NCBI GenBank assembly: GCA_030490835.1
Contig: CM059971.1
Coordinates: forward strand, 50,640,012-50,704,011
Direction of reading: 5' to 3'
DNA length: 64,000 nt
Source of the DNA: Annona cherimola
Lineage: Eukaryota; Streptophyta; Magnoliopsida; Magnoliales; Annonaceae
Positions 1 to 10,713 of the stretch are shown here, in pieces (position 1 is the first letter of the stretch; each line of letters opens with the position of its first letter). The notes beneath the pieces were generated by a model. That model searched no databases, was not told the DNA's origin, and was given only the letters and a program-made list of their open reading frames with translations. The position numbers and the translations under genes are program-made.

Positions 1-3000
1 CATCCGTTGTCGTTGGAATGTAAATGAAATCAAAGGATTGTTGTTAATTATTGTTCATTGAAGTTCATTTCGTCCAATTCAGTTATTTTGAATCTATTTG
101 AATGCTTTAAAGTTTACTCGTTCTCCTTATAGTCAAATCAAGTCAATTAGATTGAGTTGTACTCAATTCTAGCTAATCAAAGTTAATTCTATCAAACTCA
201 ATTCATTTGATTCGATTTGAATGCCTTTAAGGTCATCCGTTGTCGTTCGAATGTAAATGAAATCAAGGGATTGTTGTTAATTGTTGTTAATTGAAGTTCC
301 TTTCGTCCAATTCAGTTGTTTTGAATCAATTGGAATGCTTTAAAGTTTACTCGTTCTACTTACAGTCAAATCAAGTCAATTAGATTGAGTTCTACAGAAT
401 TCTAACTAATCAAAGTTCATTCTATCAAACTCAATTCATTTGATCCGATTTGAATGCCTTTAAGGTCATCCGTTGTCGTTCGAATGTAAATGAAATCAAG
501 GGATTGTTGTTAATTGTTGTTGATTGAAGTTCCTTTCGTCCAATTCAGTTGTTTTGAATCAATTGGAATGCTTTAAAGTTTACTCGTTCTACTTACAGTC
601 AAATCAAGTCAATTAGATTTAGTTCTACAGAATTCTAACTAATCAAAGTTCATTCTATCAAACTTAATTCATTTGATTCGATTTGAATGCCTTTAGGGTC
701 ATCCGTTGTCGTTCGAATGTAAATGAAATCAAGGGATTGTTGTTAATTATTGTTCATTGAAGTTCATTTCGTCCAATTCAGTTGTTTTGAATCTATTGGA
801 ATGCTTTAAAGTTTACTCATTCTACTTACAGTCAAATCAAGTCAATTAGATTGAGTTCTACAGAATTCTAACTAATCAAAGTTCATTCTATCAAACTCAA
901 TTCATTTGATTCGATTTGAATGTCTTTAAGGTCATCCGTTGTCGTTTGAATGTAAATGAAATCAAGGGATTGTTGTTAATTGTTCATGATTGAAGGTCCT
1001 TTCCTCCGATTCATTTGTTTTAAATCTTTTGGAATGCTTTAAAGTTTGCTCGTTCTACTTACAGTCAAATTAAGTCAATTAGATTGAGCTATACTCAATT
1101 CTAACTAATCAAAATTCATTCTATCAAACTCAATTCATTTGATTCGATTTGAATGCCTTATGGTCATCCGTTGTCGTTGGAATGTAAATGAAATCAAAGG
1201 ATTGTTGTTAATTATTGTTCATTGAAGTTCATTTCGTCCAATTCAGTTATTTTGAATCTATTTGAATGCTTTAAAGTTTACTCGTTCTCCTTACAGTCAA
1301 ATCAAGTCAATTAGATTGAGTTGTACTCAATTCTAGCTAATCAAAGTCAATTCTATCAAACTCAATTCATTTGATTCGATTTGAATGCCTTTATGGTCAT
1401 CCGTTTTCGTTCGAATGTAAATGAAATCAAGGGATTGTTGTTAATTATTGTTCATTGAAGTTCATTTCGTCCAATTCAGTTGTTTTGAATCTATTGGAAT
1501 GCTTTAAGGTTTACTCGTTCTACTTACAGTCAAATCAAGTCAATTAGATTCAGTTATACTGAATTCTAACTAATCAAAGTTCATTCTATCAAACTCAATT
1601 CATTTGATTCGATTTGAATGCCTTTAAGGTCATCCGTTGTCGTTCGAATGTAAATGAAATCAAGGGATTGTTGTTAATTGTTGTTGATTGAAGTTCCTTT
1701 CGTCCAATTCAGTTGTTTTGAATCAATTGGAATGCTTTAAAGTTTACTCGTTCTACTTACAGTCAAATCAAGTCAATTAGATTGAGTTCTACTGAATTCT
1801 AACTAATCAAAGTTAATTCTATCAAACTCAATTCATTTGATTCGATTTGAATGCCTTTAAGGTCATCCGTTGTCGTTCGAATGTAAATGAAATCAAGGGA
1901 TTGTTGTTAATTGTTGTTGTTTGAAGTTCCTTTCGTCCAATTCAGTTGTTTTGAATCTATTGGAATGCTTTAAAGTTTACTCGTTCTACTTACAGTCAAA
2001 TCAAGTCAATTAGATTGACTTCTACAGAATTCTAACTAATCAAAGTTCATTCTATCAAACTCAATTTATTTGATTCGATTTGAATGCCTTTAAGGTCATC
2101 CGTTGTCGTTCGAGTGTAAATGAAATCAAAGGATTGTTGTTAATTATTGTTCATTGAAGTTCGTTTCGTCCAATTCAGTTGTTTTGAATCTATTTGAATG
2201 CTTTAAAGTTTACTCGTTCTCCTTACAGTCAAATCAAGTCAATTAGATTGAGTTATACTCAATTCTAGCTAATCAAAGTTAATTCTATCAAACTCAATTC
2301 ATTTGATTCGATTTGAATGCCTTTAAGGTCATCCGTTGTCGTTCGAATGTAAATGAAATCAAGTGATTGTTGTCAATTATTGTTCATTGAAGTTCCTTTC
2401 GTCCAATTCAGTTGTTTTGAATCTATTGGAATGCTTTAAGGTTTACTCGTTCTACTTACAGTCAAATCAAGTCAATTAGATTCAGTTCTACTGAATTCTA
2501 ACTAATCGAAGTTCATTCTATCAAACTCAATTCATTTGATTCGATTTGAACGCCTTTAAGGTCATCCGTTGTCGTTCGAATGTAAATGAAATCAAGGGAT
2601 TGTTGTTAATTGTTGTTGATTGAAGTTCCTTTCGTCCAATTCAGTTGTTTTGAATCAATTGGAATGCTTTAAAGTTTACTCGTTCTACTTACAGTCAAAT
2701 CAAGTCAATTAGATTGAGTTCTACAGAATTCTAACTAATCAAAGTTCATTCTATCAAACTCAATTCATTTGATTCGATTTCAATGCCTTTAGGGTCATCC
2801 GTTGTCGTTCGAATGTAAATGAAATCAAGGGATTGTTGTTAATTATTGTTCATTGAAGTTCATTTCGTCCAATTCAGTTGTTTTGAATCTATTGGAATGC
2901 TTTAAAGTTTACTCATTCTACTTACAGTCAAATCAAGTCAATTAGATTGAGTTCTACAGAATTCTAACTAATCAAAATTCATTCTATCAAACTCAATTCA

Positions 3001-5124
3001 TTTGATCCGATTAGAATGCCTTTAAGGTCATCCGTTGTCGTTCGAATGTAAATGAAATCAAGGGATTGTTGTTACTTGTTGTTGATTCAAGTTCCTTTCG
3101 TCCAATTCAGTTGTTTTGAATCAATTGGAATGCTTTAAAGTTTACTCGTTCTACTTAGATTCAAATCAAGTAAATTAGATTGAGTTCTACAGAATTCTAA
3201 CTAATCAAAATTCATTCTATCAAACTCAATTCATTTGATTCGATTTGAATGCCTTATGGTCATCCGTTGTCGTTGGAATGTAAATGAAATCAAAGGATTG
3301 TTGTTAATTATTGTTCATTGAAGTTCATTTCGTCCAATTCAGTTATTTTGAATCTATTTGAATGCTTTAAAGTTTACTCGTTCTCCTTACAGTCAAATCA
3401 AGTCAATTAGATTGAGTTGTACTCAATTCTAGCTAATCAAAGTCAATTCTATCAAACTCAATTCATTTGATTCGATTTGAATGCCTTTATGGTCATCCGT
3501 TGTCGTTCGAATGTAAATGAAATCAAGGGATTGTTGTTAATTATTGTTCATTGAAGTTCATTTCGTCCAATTCAGTTGTTTTGAATCTATTGGAATGCTT
3601 TAAGGTTTACTCGTTCTACTTACAGTCAAATCAAGTCAATTAGATTCAGTTATACTGAATTCTAACTAATCAAAGTTCATTCTATCAAACTCAATTCATT
3701 TGATTCGATTTGAATGCCTTTAAGGTCATCCGTTGTCGTTCGAATGTAAATGAAATCAAGGGATTGTTGTTAATTGTTGTCGATTGAAGTTCCTTTCGTC
3801 CAATTCAGTTGTTTTGAATCAATTGGAATGCTTTAAAGTTTACTCGTTCTACTTACAGTCAAATCAAGTCAATTAGATTGAGTTGTACTCAATTCTAGCT
3901 AATCAAAGTCAATTCTATCAAACTCAATTCATTTGATTCGATTTGAATGCCTTTATGGTCATCCGTTGTCGTTCGAATGTAAATGAAATCAAGGGATTGT
4001 TGTTAATTATTGTTCATTGAAGTTCATTTCGTCCAATTAAGTTGTTTTGAATCTATTGGAATGCTTTAAGGTTTACTCGTTCTACTTACAGTCAAATCAA
4101 GTCAATTAGATTGAGTTCTACAGAATTCTAACTAATCAAAGTTCATTCTATCAAACTCAATTCATTTGATTCGATTTGAATGCCTTTAGGGTCATCCGTT
4201 GTCGTTCGAATGTAAATGAAATCAAGGGATTGTTGTTAATTCTTGTGCATTGAAGTTCATTTCGTCCAATTCAGTTGTTTTGAATCTATTGGAATGCTTT
4301 AAAGTTTACTCATTCTACTTACAGTCAAATCAAGTCAATTAGATTGAGTTCTACAGAATTCTAACTAATCAAAGTTCATTCTATCAAACTCAATTCATTT
4401 GATTCGATTTGAATGTCTTTAAGGTCATCCGTTGTCGTTTGAATGTAAATGAAATCAAGGGATTGTTGTTAATTGTTCATGATTGAAGGTCCTTTCCTCC
4501 GATTCATTTGTTTTAAATCTTTTGGAATGCTTTAAAGTTTGCTCGTTCTACTTACAGTTAAATTAAGTCAATTAGATTGACCTATACTCAATTCTAACTA
4601 ATCAAAATTCATTCTATCAAACTCAATTCATTTGATCCGATTTGAATGCCTTTAAGGTCATCCGTTGTCGTTCGAATGTAAATGAAATCAAGGGATTGTT
4701 GTTAATTGTTGTTGATTGAAGTTCTTTTCGTCCAATTCAGTATTTTTGAATCAATTGGAATGCTTTAAAGTTTACTCGTTCTACTTACAGTCAAATCAAG
4801 TCAATTAGATTGAGTTCTACAGAATTCTAACTAATCAAAGTTCATTCTATCAAACTCAATTCATTTGATTCGATTTGAATGCCTTTAGGGTCATCCGTTG
4901 TCGTTCGAATGTAAATGAAATCAAGGGATTGTTGTTAATTATTGTTCATTGAAGTTCATTTCGTCCAATTCAGTTGTTTTGAATCTATTGGAATGCTTTA
5001 AAGTTTACTCGTTCTACTTACAGTCAAATCAAGTCAATTAGATTGAGTTCTACAGAATTCTAACTAATCAAAGTTCATTCTATCAAACTCAATTCATTTG
5101 ATCCGATTTGAATGCCTTTAAGGT
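1..5124 (+). repeat. Mosaic block, 22 monomers
   Basis: Order of families from the starts 1, 234, 467 onward: A Q Q C V / A D Q G H J Q C X / A D Q-A D C V Q C. The run A D Q G H J Q (1165-2795) is the same module that recurs in HOR-B at 31908-33771 and 39595-41458, there with one extra Q/A chimera. A, D and Q at 1165-1863 recur at 3261-3959, 2096 bp on, then the order diverges. Monomer X (3029) is Q-like with TTACTTGTTG and CTTAGATTC but ends CCTTATGG like a V monomer. Confidence 0.85.
1864..2096 (+). repeat. Reference monomer, type G
   Basis: Type G is marked by TTGTTGTTTGAAG in place of TTGTTGATTGAAG, by GAATCTATTGG and by ATTGACTTCTACAG. Other copies start at 12810, 32840, 40527, 49133, 50997, 61015 and 62879. 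In most modules it follows a Q monomer carrying CTACTGAATTC and GTTAATT. Confidence 0.88.
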
Positions 5125-6288
5125 CATCCGTTGTCGTTTGAATGTAAATGAAATCAAGGGATTGTTGTTAATTGTTCATGATTGAAGGTCCTTTCCTCCG
5201 ATTCATTTGTTTTAAATCTTTTGGAATGCTTTAAAGTTTGATCGTTCTACTTACAGTCAAATTAAGTCAATTAGATTGAGCTATACTCAATTCTAACTAA
5301 TCAAAATTCATTCTATCAAACTCAATTCATTTGATTCGATTTGAATGCCTTATGGTCATCCGTTGTCGTTGGAATGTAAATGAAATCAAAGGATTGTTGT
5401 TAATTATTGTTCATTGAAGTTCATTTCGTCCAATTCAGTTATTTTGAATCTATTTGAATGCTTTAAAGTTTACTCGTTCTCCTTACAGTCAAATCAAGTC
5501 AATTAGATTGAGTTGTACTCAATTCTAGCTAATCAAAGTCAATTCTATCAAACTCAATTCATTTGATTCGATTTGAATGCCTTTAAGGTCATCCGTTGTC
5601 GTTCGAATGTAAATGAAATCAAGGGATTGTTGTTAATTGTTGTTGATTGAAGTTCCTTTCGTCCAATTCAGTTGTTTTGAATCAATTGGAATGCTTTAAA
5701 GTTTACTCGTTCTACTTACAGTCAAATCAAGTCAATTAGATTGAGTTCTACAGAATTCTAACTAATCAAAGTTCATTCTATCAAATTCAATTCATTTGAT
5801 CCGATTTGAATGCCTTTAAGGTCATCCGTTGTCGTTCGAATGTAAATGAAATCAAGGGATTGTTGTTAATTGTTGTTGATTGAAGTTCCTTTCGTCCAAT
5901 TCAGTTGTTTTGAATCTTTTGGAATGCTTTAAAGTTTACTCGTTCTACTTACAGTCAAATCAAGTCAATTAGATTGAGTTCTACAGAATTCTAACTAATC
6001 AAAGTTCATTCTATCAAACTCAATTCATTTGATTCGATTTGAATGCCTTTAGGGTCATCCGTTGTCGTTCGAATGTAAATGAAATCAAGGGATTGTTGTT
6101 AATTATTGTTCGTTGAAGTTCATTTCGTCCAATTCAGTTGTTTTGAATCTATTGGAATGCTTTAAAGTTTACTCGTTCTACTTACAGTCAAATCAAGTCA
6201 ATTAGATTGAGTTCTACAGAATTCTAACTAATCAAAGTTCATTCTATCAAACTCAATTCATTTGATCCGATTTGAATGCCTTTAAGGT
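5125..6288 (+). repeat. HOR-A unit 1, 5-mer variant (1164 bp)
   Basis: V A Q Q C, matching positions 1-5 of the 20-mer. Private markers are shared: GTTTGATCG in V, CAAATTCAATT in the first Q, GAATCTTTTGG in the second Q and TTGTTCGTTGAAG in C. The C monomer is a hybrid: it starts like position 5 (GTTCGTTG) but has ACTCG and ends with GATCCG and CTTTAAGG like position 20, so the unit closed by exchange inside that monomer. Confidence 0.88.
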
Positions 6289-6520
6289 CATCCGTTGTCG
6301 TTTGAATGTAAATGAAATCAAGGGATTGTTGTTAATTGTTCATGATTGAAGGTCCTTTCCTCCGATTCATTTGTTTTAAATCTTTTGGAATGCTTTAAAG
6401 TTTGATCGTTCTACTTACAGTCAAATTAAGTCAATTAGATTGAGCTATACTCAATTCTAACTAATCAAAATTCATTCTATCAAACTCAATTCATTTGATT
6501 CGATTTGAATGCCTTATGGT
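6289..6520 (+). repeat. Reference monomer, type V (most divergent, 232 bp)
   Basis: Type V stands apart from all others: CGTTTGAATG, GTTCATGATTGAAGGTCC, TTTCCTCCGATTC, TTTTAAATCTTTTGG, GTTTGATCG or GTTTGCTCG, CAAATTAAG, GAGCTATACTC and AAAATTC. Forty complete monomers and one partial one begin as type V. Eighteen of these lose one T near the end (CCTTATGG for CCTTTATGG or CCTTTAAGG) and are 232 bp; each is followed by an A monomer. Later subtypes begin CGTTTTAGTG (29113, 30977, 35170, 38664, 41459, 45174, 54492) or CGTTGGAATG (49599, 61481). Confidence 0.93.
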
Positions 6521-6662
6521 CATCCGTTGTCGTTGGAATGTAAATGAAATCAAAGGATTGTTGTTAATTATTGTTCATTGAAGTTCATTTCGTCCAATTC
6601 AGTTATTTTGAATCTATTTGAATGCTTTAAAGTTTACTCGTTCTCCTTACAGTCAAATCAAG

Positions 6663-6675
6663 TCAATTAGATTGA
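6663..6675. other. 5-bp dyad overlapping the 7-bp dyad (example)
   Basis: TCAAT, loop TAG, ATTGA at monomer positions 143-155. The ATTGA arm is also the first part of the 151-167 dyad, so the two structures exclude each other. D and J monomers, which change this arm to ATTCA, lose pairing here. Confidence 0.85.
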
Positions 6676-6687
6676 GTTGTACTCAAT
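6671..6687. other. 7-bp dyad, A form (example)
   Basis: ATTGAGT, loop TGT, ACTCAAT: a perfect inverted repeat at monomer positions 151-167. Present in the A monomers; H monomers have the same arms with loop TAT. It could form a small hairpin or cruciform or be a dimer site; no function is known. Confidence 0.9.
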
Positions 6688-9600
6688 TCTAGCTAATCAA
6701 AGTCAATTCTATCAAACTCAATTCATTTGATTCGATTTGAATGCCTTTAAGGTCATCCGTTGTCGTTCGAATGTAAATGAAATCAAGGGATTGTTGTTAA
6801 TTGTTGTTGATTGAAGTTCCTTTCGTCCAATTCAGTTGTTTTGAATCAATTGGAATGCTTTAAAGTTTACTCGTTCTACTTACAGTCAAATCAAGTCAAT
6901 TAGATTGAGTTCTACAGAATTCTAACTAATCAAAGTTCATTCTATCAAATTCAATTCATTTGATCCGATTTGAATGCCTTTAAGGTCATCCGTTGTCGTT
7001 CGAATGTAAATGAAATCAAGGGATTGTTGTTAATTGTTGTTGATTGAAGTTCCTTTCGTCCAATTCAGTTGTTTTGAATCTTTTGGAATGCTTTAAAGTT
7101 TACTCGTTCTACTTACAGTCAAATCAAGTCAATTAGATTGAGTTCTACAGAATTCTAACTAATCAAAGTTCATTCTATCAAACTCAATTCATTTGATTCG
7201 ATTTGAATGCCTTTAGGGTCATCCGTTGTCGTTCGAATGTAAATGAAATCAAGGGATTGTTGTTAATTATTGTTCGTTGAAGTTCATTTCGTCCAATTCA
7301 GTTGTTTTGAATCTATTGGAATGCTTTAAAGTTTACTCATTCTACTTACAGTCAAATCAAGTCAATTAGATTGAGTTCTACAGAATTCTAACTAATCAAA
7401 GTTCATTCTATCAAACTCAATTCATTTGATTCGATTTGAATGTCTTTAAGGTCATCCGTTGTCGTTCGAATGTAAATGAAATCAAGGGATTGTTGTTAAT
7501 TGTTCATGATTGAAGGTCCTTTCCTCCGATTCATTTGTTTTAAATCTTTTGGAATGCTTTAAAGTTTGCTCGTTCTACTTACAGACAAATTAAGTCAATT
7601 AGATTGAGCTATACTCAATTCTAACTAATCAAAATTCATTCTATCAAACTCAATTCATTTGATCCGATTTGAATGCCTTTAAGGTCATCCGTTGTCGTTC
7701 GAATGTAAATGAAATCAAGAGATTGTTGTTAATTGTTGTTGATTGAAGTTCCTTTCGTCCAATTCAGTATTTTTGAATCAATTGGAATGCTTTAAAGTTT
7801 ACTCGTTCTACTTACAGTCAAATCAAGTCAATTAGATTGAGTTCTACAGAATTCTAACTAATCAAAGTTCATTCTATCAAACTCAATTCATTTGATCCGA
7901 TTTGAATGCCTTTAAGGTCATCCGTTGTCGTTCGAATGTAAATGAAATCAAGGGATTGTTGTTAATTGTTGTTGATTGAAGTTCCTTTCGTCCAATTCAG
8001 TTGTTTTGAATCAATTGGAATGCTTTAAAGTTTACTCGTTCTACTTACAGTCAAATCAAGTCAATTAGAGTGAGTTCTACAGAATTCTAACTAATCAAAG
8101 TTCATTCTATCAAACTCAATTCATTTGATTCGATTTGAATGCCTTTAGGGTCATCCGTTGTCGTTCGAATGTAAATGAAATCAAGGGATTGTTGTTAATT
8201 ATTGTTCATTGAAGTTCCTTTCGTCCAATTCAGTTGTTTTGAATCTATTGGAATGCTTTAAAGTTTACTCGTTCTACTTACAGTCAAATCAAGTCAATTA
8301 GATTGAGTTCTACAGAATTCTAACTAATCAAAGTTCATTCTATCAAACTCAATTCATTTGATTCGATTTGAATGCCTTTAAGGTCATCCGTTGTCGTTTG
8401 AATGTAAATGAAATCAAGGGATTGTTGTTAATTGTTCATGATTGAAGGTCCTTTCCTCCGATTCATTTGTTTTAAATCTTTTGGAATGCTTTAAAGTTTG
8501 ATCGTTCTACTTACAGTCAAATTAAGTCAATTAGATTGAGCTATACTCAATTCTAACTAATCAAAATTCATTCTATCAAACTCAATTCATTTGATTCGAT
8601 TTGAATGCCTTATGGTCATCCGTTGTCGTTGGAATGTAAATGAAATCAAAGGATTGTTGTTAATTATTGTTCATTGAAGTTCATTTCGTCCAATTCAGCT
8701 ATTTTGAATCTATTTGAATGCTTTAAAGTTTACTCGTTCTCCTTACAGTCAAATCAAGTCAATTAGATTGAGTTGTACTCAATTCTAGCTAATCAAAGTC
8801 AATTCTATCAAACTCAATTCATTTGATTCGATTTGAATGCCTTTAAGGTCATCCGTTGTCGTTCGAATGTAAATGAAATCAAGGGATTGTTGTTAATTAT
8901 TGTTCATTGAAGTTCATTTTGTCCAATTCAGTTGTTTTGAATCTACTGGAATGCTTTAAGGTTTACTCGTTCTACTTACAGTCAAATCAAGTCAATTAGA
9001 TTGAGTTCTACAGAATTCTAACTAATCAAAGTTCATTCTATCAAACTCAATTCATTTGATCCGATTTGAATGCCTTTAAGGTCATCCGTTGTCGTTCGAA
9101 TGTAAATGAAATCAAGGGATTGTTGTTAATTGTTGTTGATTGAAGTTCCTTTCGTCCAATTCAGTTGTTTTGAATCAATTGGAATGCTTTAAAGTTTACT
9201 CGTTCTACTTACAGTCAAATCAAGTCAATTAGATTCAGTTCTACTGAATTCTAACTAATCAAAGTTAATTCTATCAAACTCAATTCATTTGATCCGATTT
9301 GAATGCCTTTAAGGTCATCCGTTGTCGTTCGAATGTAAATGAAATCAAGGGATTGTTGTTAATTGTTGTTGATTGAAGTTCCTTTCGTCCAATTCAGTTG
9401 TTTTGAATCAATTGGAATGCCTTAAAGTTTACTCGTTCTACTTACAGTCAAATCAAGTCAATTAGATTGAGTTCTACAGAATTCTAACTAATCAAAGTTC
9501 ATTCTATCAAACTCAATTCATTTGATTCGATTTGAATGCCTTTAGGGTCATCCGTTGTCGTTCGAATGTAAATGAAATCAAGGGATTGTTGTTAATTATT

Positions 9601-10713
9601 GTTCATTGAAGTTCATTTCGTCCAATTCAGTTGTATTGAATCTATTGGAATGCTTTAAAGTTTACTCGTTCTACTTACAGTCAAATCAAGTCAATTAGAT
9701 TGAGTTCTACAGAATTCTAACTAATCAAAGTTCATTCTATCAAACTCAATTCATTTGATCCGATTTGAATGCCTTTAAGGTCATCCGTTGTCGTTCGAAT
9801 GTAAATGAAATCAAGGGATTGTTGTTAATTGTTGTTGATTCAAGTTCCTTTCGTCCAATTCAGTTGTTTTGAATCAATTGGAATGCTTTAAAGTTTACTC
9901 GTTCTACTTACAGTCAAATCAAGTCAATAAGATTGAGTTCTACAGAATTCTAACTAATCAAAGTTCATTCTATCAAACTCAATTCATTTGATTCAATTTG
10001 AATGCCTTTAAGGTCATCCGTTGTCGTTTGAATGTAAATGAAATCAAGGGATTGTTGTTAATTGTTCATGATTGAAGGTCATTTCCTCCGATTCATTTGT
10101 TTTAAATCTTTTGGAATGCTTTAAAGTTTGCTCGTTCTACTTACAGTCAAATTAAGTCAATTAGATTGAGTTATACTCAATTCTAACTAATCAAAATTCA
10201 TTCTATCAAACTCAATTCATTTGATTCGATTTGAATGCCTTTATGGTCATCCGTTGTCGTTCGAATGTAAATGAAATCAAGGGATTGTTGTTAATTATTG
10301 TTCATTGAAGTTCATTTCGTCCAATTCAGCTTTTTTGAATCTATTTGAATGCTTTAAAGTTTACTCGTTCTCCTTACAGTCAAATCAAGTCAATTAGATT
10401 GAGTTGTACTCAATTCTAGCTAATCAAAGTTAATTCTATCAAACTCAAATCATTTGATTCGATTTGAATGCCTTTAAGGTCATCCGTTGTCGTTCGAATG
10501 TAAATGAAATCAAGGGATTGTTGTTAATTGTTGTTGATTGAAGTTCCTTTCGTCCAATTCAGTTGTTTTGAATCTATTGGAATGCTTTAAAGTTTACTCG
10601 TTCAACTTACAGTCAAATCAAGTCAATTAGATTGAGTTCTACAGAATTCTAACTAATCAAAGTTCATTCTATCAAACTCAATTCATTTGATCCGATTTGA
10701 ATGCCTTTAAGGT

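Larger units (their letters stand above)
6521..6753 (+). repeat. Reference monomer, type A
   Basis: Type A differs from Q in a linked set of changes: CGTTGGAATG at the start, CAAAGG, the TTATTGTTCATTG segment, GTTATTTTGAATCTATTTG, TCTCCTTA, and TGTACTCAATTCTAGC followed by GTCAATT or GTTAATT. It has no GAATTC at the usual place. Its segment ATTTTGAATCTATTTGAATGC looks more like the second half of the monomer than the Q version does. A-type monomers starting CGTTGGAATG directly follow the 232-bp monomers ending CCTTATGG. Sub-variants start CGTTCG and carry AGCTTTTTTG (10248, 29346, 41692, 42857). Confidence 0.93.
6289..10713 (+). repeat. HOR-A unit 2, 19-mer variant (4425 bp)
   Basis: Positions 1-16 follow the 20-mer order with the same private markers (AGTATTTTTG at 7686, AGAGTGAG at 7919, CAGCTATTTTG at 8617, CTACTGG at 8850, ATGCCTTAAAG at 9316, GTTGTATTG at 9549). 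Positions 17-20 are replaced by three other monomers: V with GGTCATTTCC (10015), A with AGCTTTTTTG (10248) and a Q/R with TTCAACTTA (10481). The same V-A pair stands at 29113 and 41459, so this tail came from another HOR type. Confidence 0.87.

Noticed and set aside
38..60. GTT/ATT-rich microsatellite inside each monomer
   Set aside because: Only two to three imperfect units (TTGTTAATTGTTGTTG) and constant length between monomers, so it is not an expanding microsatellite.
694..700. TTTAGGG resembling a plant telomere unit (many monomers end CTTTAGGG)
   Set aside because: It occurs once per monomer, never in tandem, and is a single-base variant of CTTTAAGG. Chance match.
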